Shown: piece by piece, positions 21,755 through 32,603 of the stretch | Layout of the letters: every line of letters starts with the position of its first letter | Numbering within the stretch: the stretch's first letter is position 1 | Source: Zizania palustris | Taxonomy: Eukaryota > Streptophyta > Magnoliopsida > Poales > Poaceae | Direction of reading: 5' to 3' | NCBI GenBank assembly: GCA_019279435.1 | Contig: JAAALK010000289.1 | Coordinates: 47,557,164-47,621,163, forward strand | DNA: 64,000 nt | Program-made: the position numbers and the translations under genes | Notes under the pieces: generated by a model | Seen by the model: only the letters and a program-made list of their open reading frames with translations | The model's database searches: none | What the model was told of the DNA's origin: nothing

Positions 21755-24700
21755 CTAGTGAAGGAAGAGGCCATCAAGGCGGTGTTCCACTGTCACTCCC
21801 AAGAAGTGATGGAGCACACCAAGGTCCTTCATGGCAAACTCCCGCTGCAACAAGGAGACAATCCGCTGAAGCAGAGACTGGCTGGACGTAGTGAGAAAAA
21901 TGTCATCCACATAAAGCAGCAAGTAGGCGGAGTCAGCACCACGGTGGAGGACAAATAGAGAAGTGTCACTCTTGGCTTCGCTGAACCCCAAAGACACCAG
22001 GAAGGAGGCAAACCGACTGTACCAAGCCCGAGGAGCCTGCTTCAGACCATACAGAGACTTGTTGAGCCGGCAAACACGCTCAGGGTGAGCGGGATCCACA
22101 AAGCCCGCAGGTTGGCTGCAGTACACAGTCTCCGTCAGGGTGCCATGGAGGAAGGCATTCTTCACATCGAGCTGGTGAACTGGCCAGGACCTTGAGAGTG
22201 CCAGGGAGAGAATGGTCCGGACAGTAGCAGGCTTCACCACTGGGCTGAAGGTCTCATCATAGTCAACTCCAGGGCGCTGAGTGAAACCCCAAAGGACCCA
22301 GCGAGCATTGTAGCATTCTAGCGAACCATCTGCCTTGCGTTTATGTGTCCAGATCCACTTGTCGGTGACCACATTGCAGCTAGAGGGGCGAGGCACTAGG
22401 TCCCAGGTCTGATTGGCCAGAAGGGCCGCATATTCTTCCTCCATCGTGTGGTGCCAGTGGGGATCCGCCAGGGTGCCACGGACGGTGGAGGGTATGGGAG
22501 AGACCGGCGGCTCCGTAGCGGCGGAGAGGACCAAGCGGTCAACTGGACGAATGACCCCCACAACCCACCGAGTCACCATCGAGTGAGTGTGGCGGGGATC
22601 GTGGTGAAGGATGGGCGGGTGGTACACCGGCGGCTCGGCGCGAGAGCGGGCTGATGCAACGCCCGTCGGGTGGCGCTGGTAGACCCGAACAGGGTCGGCG
22701 TAGCGGGAAGAAGATGCTGGGGCCACGCGTGGCGAGGCAGGTGTCGCGGGGACACGGGGCACGACCGAGGCCGTGTCAGGGGCGACAGGCGAGGTTGTGG
22801 CCATGCACGGCGCCGAAGGCAGTAGCGGGCCAACCCCTAGCGCAGGAGGTGACAGGGAAGGGGCCGCGTGCTGCACATACGAGGACTCCGGGGCCACGCA
22901 TGGCGTGGAGGGCAACACCGGTTGGTGGGGAGTGGTCGCACGTGGTACAGCTGGGGGCACCGAGGCCGTGGGCAGCACGGCGGGCAGCTCTGCCGGAACA
23001 GTCGGTGTTGTACCTGCAGAAGACAAAGGTGGCTGAACCACCGGGTCAATATAAAATAGGGAGTCCAACTCAAGGCTGGTGGTGGGGGTGGAGTCGATGG
23101 AGAAAGGAAAGACGGACTCGGCGAAGATGACATGTCGTGAGATAAGAACACGACGAGAGGAGAGGTCAAAACAACGGTACCCCTTATGATCGGGGGAGTA
23201 GCCGAGAAACACACACAAGGTCGAGTGGGGCGCAAGCTTATGAGGAGCAGTGGCAGAAGTGTTGGGATAGCAAGCACACCCGAAAACACGAAGGTGAGTG
23301 TAGGAAGTAGGGGTACCAAACAAGGCATGGTGAGGGGTGAGAGTGCACGTGGCCTTGGAGGGCAGGCAGTTGAGCAGATAGGTGACAGTGAGGAGGCTCT
23401 CAGCCCAAAAGCGAGCGGGAGCCGAGGCCTGAAAGAGCATGGAGCGCATAACATTGTTAGTGGTACGAATCATGCGCTCAGTCTTACCATTCTGAGGGGA
23501 GGTATAGGGGCATGACATGCGCAATTGGACTCCCTTCGAGAGGAAGAAAGCCCGGGAAGCAGAGTTGTCAAACTCACGACCATTATCACACTGGACTGCC
23601 TTGATAGTAACCCCAAACTGAGTAGAAACCCAAGCAAAGAAGTGAGTGAGCGTGGGGAAGGCATCCGACTTGGACCGCAAAGGAAACGTCCATGAGTAGT
23701 GAGAAAAATCATCGAGAACAACCAGATAATATTTATAACCAGAAATACTCATGATCGGAGAGGTCCACAAGTCATAGTGAATAAGGTCAAACGCATGAAC
23801 AACATGCGAGGAAGAAATAGGAAAAGGTAGGCGAACATGATGACCTAATTGACACGCATAACAAATGTGCTCACTAGTAGCCCTAGTACAAGGAACAGAG
23901 GAGCTACGACAAAGCTGAGCCAAAATGTCGACACCGGGGTGACCAAGCCGGCGGTGCCAGAGTGTGGAGGATGCTGTGGCGGCAAGGGCGGACGAGGGTG
24001 GAGCAGCGGAAGGTGGAAGATGAAGCGTGTAGAGGGGTCCGGTGCTGTCACAGCGAAGAAGAGGATGCCGGGTGACCATATCCTTCACAGTCAAACCAAA
24101 AGAGTCAAATTCAACAGAACAGGAATTATCAGTGGTGAATTGACGAATGGAAAGAAGATTGTGAACAATGTCAGGAGCAACAAGAATATTTTGCAGGCGA
24201 AAATACCCACAAGGATCCGCATCACCCATGGAGGTTACCGGAAGACATGAGCCATTCCCAACCATGATGGAAGAAGGGTGAGATGGGTGGGGTGGCCTAT
24301 GAGAGGAGCTAATACCATCATGAGGAGTGGTGTGGAAGGATGCACTCGAGTCGGCCACCCAATCCGTGGCAGCTGGCGGAGTCAACGCCATGGTGTTGAA
24401 TGACTGCGCGAGGGCCGTCTGGTCCCACCCACCAGACCACGGGCCCCACGTCGAAGGAGCATGCTGAACCGACCACCCGGTGAGCATGACCACAGGTGGG
24501 GTAGGAGGCCAAGGAGTAGCTGTGAACTGTCCCGGCCACATGGAAATGGCCAGGGCGCACTCCCGGCACTTCCGGCGGTAGGGGCTGGTGTGGTGGAGGT
24601 AGGAGCCGGAGCGCGACCGGTACCACCATGGCGCCTCCCTCCCCGGCGACGACGATCGCCACCACGACCCCGCTCCAGTGGTGGAACCGGCGAGAGGAGC

Positions 24701-24988
24701 ACCGAGAAGGGAGGGAGCCGGCGACGACGGTGGGTGGGTGGTCGTCCTGCTGGAGCCGGAGGTGACAAGAGCAGTCACGGTAGTAGATGTGGGACTGAGC
24801 CCCCGGGTCAGCTCCTCGAGGATAAGGTCATCACAGACCTTGTGGAAGGAGGGGAACGGCACCGTCCTGGTGATCCACGTCCGGAGATGGGCGTAGTTGT
24901 CGCCGAGACCACGGAGGATGTTGAGGACAAGAGTGCGCTCCGCAACAGGCTCTCCAAGGTCACGAAGGGAATCCACCATCCCCTTCAT
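21755..24988 (-). CDS. Copia C gag C-terminus, protease, integrase and RT (1077 codons open)
   Basis: A long open frame. Gag tail (RDLGEPVAERTLVLNILRGL) comes first. The protease near residue 214 reads VADSSASFH, where the usual D-S/T-G has Ser in place of Gly. GAG-pre-integrase reads LWHRRLGHPG with HICYACQLGHH. Integrase has QCDNGREFD near 469 and SPQNGKTERM. RT has [20 protein letters not shown] and the catalytic YVDDIF near 1026. The frame stops before RNase H. The apparent Met at 24988 is internal to gag: the true gag start lies upstream in another frame. Confidence 0.85.
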   Translation of the reverse strand: MKGMVDSLRDLGEPVAERTLVLNILRGLGDNYAHLRTWITRTVPFPSFHKVCDDLILEELTRGLSPTSTTVTALVTSGSSRTTTHPPSSPAPSLLGAPLAGSTTGAGSWWRSSSPGREAPWWYRSRSGSYLHHTSPYRRKCRECALAISMWPGQFTATPWPPTPPVVMLTGWSVQHAPSTWGPWSGGWDQTALAQSFNTMALTPPAATDWVADSSASFHTTPHDGISSSHRPPHPSHPSSIMVGNGSCLPVTSMGDADPCGYFRLQNILVAPDIVHNLLSIRQFTTDNSCSVEFDSFGLTVKDMVTRHPLLRCDSTGPLYTLHLPPSAAPPSSALAATASSTLWHRRLGHPGVDILAQLCRSSSVPCTRATSEHICYACQLGHHVRLPFPISSSHVVHAFDLIHYDLWTSPIMSISGYKYYLVVLDDFSHYSWTFPLRSKSDAFPTLTHFFAWVSTQFGVTIKAVQCDNGREFDNSASRAFFLSKGVQLRMSCPYTSPQNGKTERMIRTTNNVMRSMLFQASAPARFWAESLLTVTYLLNCLPSKATCTLTPHHALFGTPTSYTHLRVFGCACYPNTSATAPHKLAPHSTLCVFLGYSPDHKGYRCFDLSSRRVLISRHVIFAESVFPFSIDSTPTTSLELDSLFYIDPVVQPPLSSAGTTPTVPAELPAVLPTASVPPAVPRATTPHQPVLPSTPCVAPESSYVQHAAPSLSPPALGVGPLLPSAPCMATTSPVAPDTASVVPRVPATPASPRVAPASSSRYADPVRVYQRHPTGVASARSRAEPPVYHPPILHHDPRHTHSMVTRWVVGVIRPVDRLVLSAATEPPVSPIPSTVRGTLADPHWHHTMEEEYAALLANQTWDLVPRPSSCNVVTDKWIWTHKRKADGSLECYNARWVLWGFTQRPGVDYDETFSPVVKPATVRTILSLALSRSWPVHQLDVKNAFLHGTLTETVYCSQPAGFVDPAHPERVCRLNKSLYGLKQAPRAWYSRFASFLVSLGFSEAKSDTSLFVLHRGADSAYLLLYVDDIFLTTSSQSLLQRIVSLLQREFAMKDLGVLHHFLGVTVEHRLDGLFLH

Positions 24989-26223
24989 GCGACGGCAGTA
25001 CTACGAGATGGAGAGATCTCCCTAGACGAAGGTGCGGAAGGCAGCATCCAACTGAGAGCACGAGCCTCACGGTTGCCAAGGAACTGCCCCTCGATCGCAA
25101 CCCAGGCCTGCCGAGCGGTGCCACCAAGCTCCCGCACGATGTCCTGGAGCTCGATAGTGATGGACCCAAAGATCCATGACAGCACCACGTTGTCCATGCG
25201 CCGCCATACCGTCCCCTGGGTGACCACAGGAGTGTCGACGAGGACGTGGTCATTCAAGGCATAGCGCTGGAGGGTGAGGAGCACCAGATCGCGCCAGCAC
25301 GCGTAGGAGGATGACAAGGGATCAAGGGTGACTGGCACGAGTGCCCGGATGTTCTGGACACCAGCCGCCTGGGCGTGGAGTTGTGCGGCACCCGAATCTG
25401 TGGTGACGGCTGGAGTCGCGGTGGTAGCAGGGTCAGCAACACCGAGGTGACGCTCGGCCTCAGCAACATGTTGGGCCAGTGCATCAGTGGTCAGGCGTGC
25501 ATTTTCCCAAGCAATACCGGCCGCTCGCTCGCGCTCCCGAGCAGCGGCGGCAGCGGTCTTGGCAGTGGCGAGTGCGGCAGGAAGGGTAGCGTCGGCAGCC
25601 ACCACATCGGTGGGGGAGGACCAACACGCAGGACCCACATGGGAGCCAGAACTGGCCCTGGTATGGGATGCCAGCGGCGGTAGCACGGCAGGGAGCAAGG
25701 TGCCGGTAGTAGCAGCACCGAGCAGGGGCGAGAGACCAGGCTGCACGCCTAGGGCCGGCCATCCCGAGGCCACGGTGGGGAGAGGAAGGGTGGCGGCCCA
25801 CCCATGGTCGGCCAGGCCATGGCCGTGGTGGGGAGAAGGGGCGGCGGCGCCCCAAAGGCTGGAGGGAGGCCGGTGGCAACAAGAGGGCCCCCCCATGGTC
25901 GGCCAGGCCATGGCCGTGATGGGGGAAAGGGGCGGCGGCGCCCCAGAGGCCGGAGGGAGGCCGGCGACAGTGAGAGGGAGGCCGGTGACGCCAGATCCGG
26001 CCGCCCCGGCTTTGGGTCCGGGCGGGACGGGAGCGGTGGCAGCGGATCCGGCCACGTCGGCGACGAAGCAGGGCAGAGGGAGGCTAGCGGCGGCGAATCC
26101 GGGCGGGGGGAGGCCAGCGGCGCCAGATCTGGCCGCCCTGGCATCGGATCCGTGCGGGGGGTGGCGGATCCGGCCATGGCAGAGGGCGGTCAGCCACCCG
26201 TGGTGACGGTACCCATCCCACAC
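24985..26223 (-). pseudogene. Copia C gag N-terminal part
   Basis: 412 open codons, with a Pro/Ala/Gly-rich N-terminal half of low complexity. Then follows a copia gag core (YACWRDLVLLTLQRYALNDH, WVAIEGQFLGNREARALS). A 1-bp deletion near 25065 shifts the frame. In the original frame a TAG stands at 25024-25022; copia B has the same stop at the same site. Confidence 0.75.
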
Positions 26224-26384
26224 AGAGGCGGCGCAACGGGAAAAGGAGAGGAGGAGGCCGCCGGTGACGAGAATGAGAAGACGGGGCTCGCCGGAGGAAG
26301 CTCACCGGCCATGGAGGCAGCGGCGGCGGCGCCGGCGGTAGGAGAGAGGAGGGGGGAGGAGGGGAGCCTAGTGCTCTAATACCA

Positions 26385-26501
26385 TGTAGGAAGTGGTAGA
26401 TTCGATTTCTCTCCCTATGGTTGGGAGGATAGAAGAAGGGACTTACAGGAGAGGCCCACACACAGGGGGGCCCACACGACATACACACACACACTCTAAC
26501 A
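26385..26501 (-). repeat. 5' LTR of copia C
   Basis: 117-bp partner of 20822-20950. The length difference comes mainly from the CA microsatellite. Confidence 0.9.
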
Positions 26502-27076
26502 TCTCTGTCGGCGATAGTCAGCGTATATTAGATGTTGGTTTGGCCACCGAAGCTGATGAAGCTGCTGAATTGCTGGCCGCTAGTGATAAAGAGGACTGGT
26601 TCGCACGGAACGATGACCGCCCCTGCTATCGAGAGGTTCCGGCAGATGGAGTTGGCGCCGTCTGTAGGGCTAGATCGTGTTGCTCGAATGCTCTGGCGAA
26701 CATCACCGCGTCATCCAGAGATGATGGTCGCTGAAGCGCGACGTCTGTCCCTAGGGGCTTGCTAAGACCAATGATGAATAGTTGTACTTGATGAGCTTCT
26801 GTTATGGCGGTGTCGCGACATGAAAGCGCCATGAAGCACTTTGCGAAGTCGTCGACAGAACCATCGCGCCTAAGGAAGGTGATTTCACCGATTGGGCTGT
26901 CGGTCAGGGGGGTCCGAATCTCTTGTTCACCAAGGCCACGAACCGTGGCCACGGGGGTACCCCCTTATTTAGCTCCAGCCAGTGGTACCAAAGTTGAGCG
27001 TCGTCCGTGAGGTAGAACGAAGCGTAGGCCACCCGTCGGTGCTCCGGCGTGCGATGGATCTTGAAGTAGCGCTCAC
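26502..27076 (-). pseudogene. Gag middle segment of gypsy A, between inserts C and B
   Basis: The minus strand reads [40 protein letters not shown] and, after a frame change, VDDFAKCFMALSCRDTAITE. This is a retrotransposon gag (Ty3/gypsy) domain. Its left end joins the zinc-knuckle segment at 20821 and its right end joins 40320 when the two copia inserts are removed. Confidence 0.8.
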
Positions 27077-27191
27077 TGAAGGAAGAGCTGGATAGATTCC
27101 TCTCCCTAGAGTTGGGAGGATAGAAGAAGGAGAGCCTTACATGAGAGGCCCACACACAGGGGGACCCACACGACAGACACACACACTAACA
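27077..27191 (-). repeat. 3' LTR of copia B
   Basis: 115 bp; TGTTAG start in element orientation, preceded by a run of nine G (polypurine tract). Confidence 0.9.
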
Positions 27192-27636
27192 CCCCCCCCC
27201 GCAGTCGAAACTCTGGTGCAGCGGATGTTTAGACTGGAGCGGAACTCGGAGAAGGTGGAGGAAGACAAGCCCTTGGTGAAGATGTCAGCGAACTGGGAGG
27301 TGGTAGGCACGTGTAGAACACGAACATCTCCCACGGCGACACGATCACGAATGAAGTGGAGGTCGATTTCCACATGCTTGGTGCGTTGGTGCTGGACGGG
27401 GTTGGTGGAGAGGTAGATGGCGCTGACGTTGTCGCGGTAGACCAAAGCACTCCTAGCGAGGGGGCTATGGAGCTCCCCGAGGAGCTGCCGGAGCCAGGAT
27501 GCCTCGGCCACCCCATTGGCAACCGCGCGTTACTCAGCCTCGGCACTGGAGCGGGAGACAACAGGCTGCCGCTTGGATGACCAAGACACGAGGTTGCCAC
27601 CAAGGAAGACAGTGTAGCCGGAGGTGAAGCGACGCG
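27192..27636 (-). pseudogene. RNase H end of copia B
   Basis: Matches the C element closely (EASWLRQLLGELHSPLARSA, HVPTTSQFADIFTKGL). A TAA replaces a Tyr codon in the AEAE-Y block (near 27530). Homology to C stops abruptly at 27636, where element E begins. Confidence 0.8.
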
Positions 27637-29090
27637 TGTGAAGATCTAGGCCCCATGTGAGTTTTGGTAATTAATGATAAACATGCGTTTTGTGGACTAA
27701 TATTTTTCTTAAGTGTGAATAAAATGAGTAGGTCCCGCGCAAATGGAGCACAAGATGGAAAACCCGAAGATCTGGACGTTTAAAGGCTATGACAAAAGGT
27801 TTGAAGGAATCTAGAAATTGATCGAGGTGTTTGGAGCGATCAATTAGGCTAGGTTTAAATTTTGTTTTTGCCGTACTATAAAGAGGGGTTGCATCTTTGT
27901 TATGAGTTGATTTTCAAGTGCCAAATTGCATTGCATATAGTATCTTTTGATCATGTGTGATTGTTGCAAAAGTTACTATTTTGGCAAATTTCCTTGAAAA
28001 ACAAATTGCAGCTTTTGTTGGAGTTGTCTGACCCTAGCGGTCTAACCGACCATGTGGGTCCGGTCAGACCGGCTGGTGCTCGGCGGTCTGACCGGCCAGG
28101 GGATCGGTCCGACCGGGGTTGCGCAGGACTGCATTTTGATGGTTTACAGAGCCGACGGAGACCTTATCGGTCTGACCGAGCCGATGGCCGGTCAGACCGG
28201 GTAGGGTCAGTCCGACCGGGCCAGCATGGCCGGTTAGACCGAATGGACATGTCACATCAGTAAACGGCTAGTTTTATAGCCGTTGTAGTTGGGGTCGGTC
28301 AGAACGGCCCAAGATGGGCGGTCAGACCGACAGTGCGCAGAGAGCCACCTAACTCGTGTAACGGCTAGTTTTTGGGTGTGTGGCTATATAAACCCTTGCT
28401 ACAGCTCCTTTGCTAGACTTTTAGCATTCATTTGAGCATACTTGAGCACAAGAGAGTCTCTCCCACCATTGAGCACTAATTTGAGCACTAGTGAGGTTGG
28501 GAAGAAAAAGGGTGATCAAGTGATTGAGTTGATTGCATTGCATTGGCATTTTGGCACTTGATTCTCTTCTCCTAGCTTTGATTGCAGCTTGTTACTCTTA
28601 GAGATTGCCATCTCCTAGACGGCTTGGAGAAGAAACCGGTGATCTCTCCTAGAAGGTTGTGAAGGAGACCCGGGAGGTTGTGAAGGTTGGAGCTCGCCTA
28701 TCCAGAGTGGAGAAGAGCTACCACTAGTGATCAAGGCCCGAGAGTTGCACTTCCGGTGCCGGTTCATCTTTAAGCTAATTTCTCTTTGAGAAATCCGAGG
28801 CTTGGTGAAGAGAGCGGTCAAGTGAAACTCGCCTCAACGAGGACGTAGGAAATTGGCAAATTTCCGAACCTCGGGATAAAATTTGGTTGTCTCTTGTCCC
28901 TTTTTATTTTGAGCAAGTTAAATTGTGCAAGCTTACTTTTCTAGAGTAATCTACTTGCCATCTTAGGTTGCACTACTTGTTCTAGCTGTTTGCTACCATT
29001 GCCTTAGGTCCTTGCTTATTGTTTAGCTAAAATTGAATTAGTTTTAAAACCGCCTATTCACCCCCCTCTAGTCGGTACATCGATCCTACA
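27637..29090 (+). repeat. 5' LTR of copia E
   Basis: About 1.45 kb, TGTGAAGATCTAGG...CGATCCTACA. It has a TATATAAACC promoter-like motif near 28385 and an array of GGTC-AGACC motifs in its first half. There is no partner LTR in the window. Confidence 0.8.
28030..28350. repeat. Array of near-palindromic CGGTCAGACCG motifs
   Basis: About ten copies of CGGTC(A/T)GACCG and close variants in both orientations, irregularly spaced, within the LTR of element E. A similar array occurs at 46870-47960 in a different element. Confidence 0.8.
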
Positions 29091-29142
29091 GCGTGTATCA
29101 GAGCTTGGTCTCTCAAGTTAGGCTTTACCGCCTAGAGAGAAG

Positions 29143-30159
29143 ATGTCCGACGAGGTGGTTCACAACGTAGGCAAAGGTCCTTACTTTGATGGCTCTAATT
29201 ATTCCATTTGGAAAGTTCGTATGGCTGCTCACCTCAAAGTCATGAGCTTTGAAATTTGGCGTATTGTTGAGTTAGGTTTTGAAGTTGAAGACAAGATGAA
29301 TCTAACATATCAAAACAAGAAAGATATGCAACTTGATGCTCAAGCTACAAATGCCTTGTTCAATTGTTTGTGTGCCGAAGAATTCAATAGGATAAGCAAT
29401 ATTTCAACGGCACATGATATTTGGACTACTCTTCAAGATATACATGATGGAACAACAAGTGTGAAGAATGCCAAGTCGCACTACCTCAAGATCAACTATG
29501 AAACATTCACCATGTTGCCAAATGAAAGTGTCAATGAGATGTATGCAAGACTTAATGTGATTGTCAATGATCTCAAAGGTGTTGGAGTGAAGTACACGGA
29601 GTTGGAAGTTGCTCAAAAAATGTTGAGAGCATTGCCCGAGAAGTATGACACTTTGGTGACCTTCCTTATCAACTCGGACATGTCAAGTTTGACTCCCACA
29701 ACACTTTTGGGAACTATTAACACGAATGAGATTTACAAGAACAAGAGAATTGAAGGAAGCTCCGAAGATCACTCCTCATCCAAGAAGAAGAACATTGCCT
29801 TGAAGGCCAAGGTTGAAAAGAAATGTGAAGAAGAAGAAGACACTTCTTGTGATGGTGATACCGAGGATGAAGAGATGGCTCTTTTTGTGAGAAAATTCAA
29901 CCGGTTCATGAAAAAGAGAGGAAGCTCTTCAAACTCATTCAAGAACAATGGTGACAAGAAGTCAACCAAAAGGAACCTAAAGAATGTAAGATGTTATGAG
30001 TGTAATGAGAAGGGTCATTTTGCCTCAAGATGCCCGAACAGACAAGAAAGTGAAGATGATAAATCTCAAAAGAAGAACAAAGAAAAGAATTGGAAGAAAA
30101 AGCTCTTCAAGAAGTTGAACAAGAAAAAGGGTAGAAATGAAGCATTTGTGGGAGAATGA
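29143..30159 (+). CDS. Copia E gag protein (338 aa)
   Basis: Open frame from the ATG that follows the primer site. DUF4219/UBN2-type gag: KGPYFDGSNYSIWKVRMAAH, WTTLQDIHDGTTSVKNAKSH, YARLNVIVNDLKGVGVKY. Then come an acidic segment and one zinc knuckle CYECNEKGHFASRCP near residues 285-299, and a Lys-rich tail. The frame is undamaged, although the element lost all pol. The product would be a capsid-like RNA-binding protein; expression is unknown. Confidence 0.8.
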   Translation: MSDEVVHNVGKGPYFDGSNYSIWKVRMAAHLKVMSFEIWRIVELGFEVEDKMNLTYQNKKDMQLDAQATNALFNCLCAEEFNRISNISTAHDIWTTLQDIHDGTTSVKNAKSHYLKINYETFTMLPNESVNEMYARLNVIVNDLKGVGVKYTELEVAQKMLRALPEKYDTLVTFLINSDMSSLTPTTLLGTINTNEIYKNKRIEGSSEDHSSSKKKNIALKAKVEKKCEEEEDTSCDGDTEDEEMALFVRKFNRFMKKRGSSSNSFKNNGDKKSTKRNLKNVRCYECNEKGHFASRCPNRQESEDDKSQKKNKEKNWKKKLFKKLNKKKGRNEAFVGE

Positions 30160-30327
30160 GATTCAAATGAAGATAGCTCCGATTCTTCTTCAAGCTCTGA
30201 CTCCGGTGGTGAGTCAAACTCAAGAAAGAAGAACATGGCGGGGATCGCAATAACGGAAGCTCCATCACTATACTATCCTTTTTGTCTCATGGCAAAAGGA
30301 AGTACTAAGGTAACATCCACTTACGTT

Positions 30328-30523
30328 AGTGCCAGGGAGAGAACGGTCCGGACAGTAGCAGGCTTCACCACGGGGCTGAAGGTCTCATCATAGTCAACTC
30401 CAGGGCGCTGGGTGAAACCCCGAAGGACCCAGCGAGCCTTATAGCGATCCAGCGAACCATCTGCCTTGCGTTTATTTGTCCAGATCCACTTGTCGGTGAC
30501 CACATTGCAGCCAGAGGGACGAG
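30328..30523 (-). pseudogene. RT fragment of copia B
   Basis: Reads [20 protein letters not shown] and [19 protein letters not shown]. It lies between the truncated E and gypsy D and continues at 38157 after removal of D. Confidence 0.85.
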
Positions 30524-31434
30524 TGATGAGGACATCACTTCACATGATACACACATGGAGCCTCTACCTACAATACAATTACAAGGACCAATCACACGCG
30601 CCCGTGCCCGTCGCTTGAACCATGAGGTTAATTCTTTCCTTAGCAACTTTGATTATATTTGTTTGGACGGGATGCTACTGAATTCTAGTGATATTTTGTT
30701 TCTTAGGAACATGGGAGATGGAATAGAAGAGTTGGAGTTGAAGACGGAGTCGCACGGATGATTTGAAGTCAAGAACTCGTTGGTTCGGACTACATCAACC
30801 ACCTTGCAACAAAATGGGCGTAACTTCCTCATACGAAGTCCGATTAGCGCGTTCTTGGACTTTTTGGAAAGCTGAGGAGAAGACGGATCGTTTGACGTTG
30901 GTTTCGTCTCATTTGGAGTCTCGAGTCGACCTGTGTGTTTAAAACAGTCCTGCATGACAGAACTGGGCCGTGTTGGCCCATAATCTGAGTTTGTACGTCT
31001 TCTAGCCCACAGCCCGTGTCTGTTCGCCTTCTACAGGCTGCCCACGCCCTATATATTCCCTCCAGCCACCTTTAGGGTTAGGTTTTTCTTTGTTTGCATC
31101 TACACTTGTGTGTTTAGATCCCGCCTCTTGCACCGGACCGATTGGCTGCTGCATTGGCGTTTGTGAAACCCCACCTTATCATCGTTTGTCTGTGATTTGG
31201 CATTCGACTTGTATCCTTCCTGTTCTTGCTTGTGTTCTTGGGTTCGCTTGCAGGAATTAGCCTTCGTGGCGAGGTCAATCGCGTTCTGCGTGGTTGATAA
31301 CCAACGGAGACAGTGGTGTAACGATTGCAAGGTTTTGATCCGCCGGACCGGAGCCTTGGATCACCAACGTCGAGATTCTCCACCAACCCAAGTTATCCTT
31401 TACCTAGCGGAAGATCGGGACCAATCCCCCATCA
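30524..31434 (+). repeat. 5' LTR of gypsy D
   Basis: 911 bp, TGATGAGGACATCAC...CAATCCCCCATCA. CTATATATTCCC near 31050 is a plausible TATA element. Confidence 0.95.
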
Positions 31435-31436
31435 GT

Positions 31437-31448
31437 TGGTATCAGAGC
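31437..31448 (+). other. Primer binding site of gypsy D
   Basis: TGGTATCAGAGC, two bases after the 5' LTR; complementary to initiator tRNA-Met. Confidence 0.9.
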
Positions 31449-32603
31449 TCAGTTTTCCCGGTAGGTAATCTCGATCTGCTTTTGTTTTTACCTAGAGTCC
31501 AGAAAACCGCACCAAAAAAATCCCACCGAGAACCCCTTTGTGCCTTGCGATTTTAATTTCAGTTTTAACTTTGTTGAGTTCGTGTTCTTGGTCGAGTCTT
31601 GTTGCTGGTTTAGTCATCCCTCTGTGTCGTTTGAGTAGTAGTTGGTCTTGTGTCTCAAAAAATTCCCCACCGAAAAAACCCCCTTCCGCAACCCTACTTG
31701 TTTTCCACATCGAGTCTTTGTGACCCCCTTCGGTAAAACATGCATAACTTTTCGCTTGTTTGGCAGAAAAATCTTAAATGTTTTGAGCGTGTTCCTGACC
31801 CAATTTGGGTGGGTACCCTAACTGGGGTTCCCCCTGTTAGCCCTCACCAGAATCGCCAAAAAAAATCAGGAAGATAAAGAAAAAAATTGGTCAAAGTTTT
31901 TGCTCGCCGGTCAGCGAACTTGTTGAATTTTTGTGAGCCACATCCCACCTCAGTTGTAGGTGCCAATTTTTGTGGTTGCATCTCTGGTCATCCTTGTTCA
32001 AAAAAAATAGAGTGAAAAAAAAAGAAGAGAGAAAAAAATCAAAAAAAGAGAAGAAGCGGTAGTAACAGAATTATCGGCGGCAGTAACAGATTCTGCTTGT
32101 CCGAACTCTTGTCCGGTCAGCGGTAGTAACAGAATTATCAGCGGCAGTAACATATTCTGCTTGTCCGATCTCTTGTCCGATCCCTTGTCTGATCTGCAGA
32201 GAGCTGATTTTGGCCTGTTATTGCTTCCATTTGAGATTTGGGCACATAGTTTCCCTCTATTGCTTGAATTTTCACATTGGGAGCACTAAGGCCAGCAACT
32301 TTGACGAGTACTAGGGAATACTTATTGAACTTGGTTTAACTGTTATTACTATCGCTAATCCTTGCTACTCACTTTGCCTTCCAAGCTACACCTTTCTCTT
32401 GGTCAGGACAGGTTCATTTCTTGCAATTGCACACCACCCTCCACTTGGTTCATCACCTGCAGGCCGGTGACCTCACTGCGGCGTGGTAAGAACACTTGCA
32501 AGCGTGGGTAAGGCGCTTGGCGGATTGCTTCCACCACACACCCACCACCCCACCTAGCTGTTTTCCATAAGGATTATTCTTTGTTGTTTTGTCTTTCACT
32601 AAC
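31449..32603 (+). other. Long untranslated leader of gypsy D
   Basis: About 1.15 kb between primer site and gag ATG, without a coding signal. It holds a direct repeat: GCGGTAGTAACAGAATTATC followed by AGTAACA.ATTCTGCTTGTCC at about 32055 and 32121. Confidence 0.6.

Larger units (their letters stand above)
20822..26501 (-). mobile_element. Ty1/copia retrotransposon C with very short LTRs
   Basis: 5.7-kb minus-strand element inserted in gag of gypsy A. LTRs are 26501-26385 and 20950-20822, with a perfect TSD TCTCT (20817-20821 and 26502-26506). Primer site TGGTATTAGAGC lies at 26384-26373, and the polypurine tract GCGGGGGGG just before the 3' LTR. Coding order is gag, protease, integrase, RT, RNase H. 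It is nearly full length; a few stops and one frameshift break it. It is the same family as copia B. Confidence 0.9.
27637..30327 (+). mobile_element. Copia retrotransposon E, 3'-truncated
   Basis: Plus-strand fragment: 5' LTR 27637-29090, primer site GTATCAGAGC (29094-29103), gag ORF 29143-30159, then an abrupt end at 30327 where copia B sequence resumes. No pol, polypurine tract or 3' LTR remains. The B sequence between the two junctions, about 800 bp when compared with C, is also absent. One deletion spanning the 3' part of E and adjoining B explains both. Confidence 0.8.

Noticed and set aside
22654..26379. Plus-strand ORFs opposite copia C
   Set aside because: Antisense shadows of the gag-pol frame with low-complexity Gly/Arg/Ala content.
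28030..28350. CRISPR-like short repeats
   Set aside because: Motif copies are irregularly spaced, in both orientations and inside a plant LTR; no spacer-repeat structure exists.
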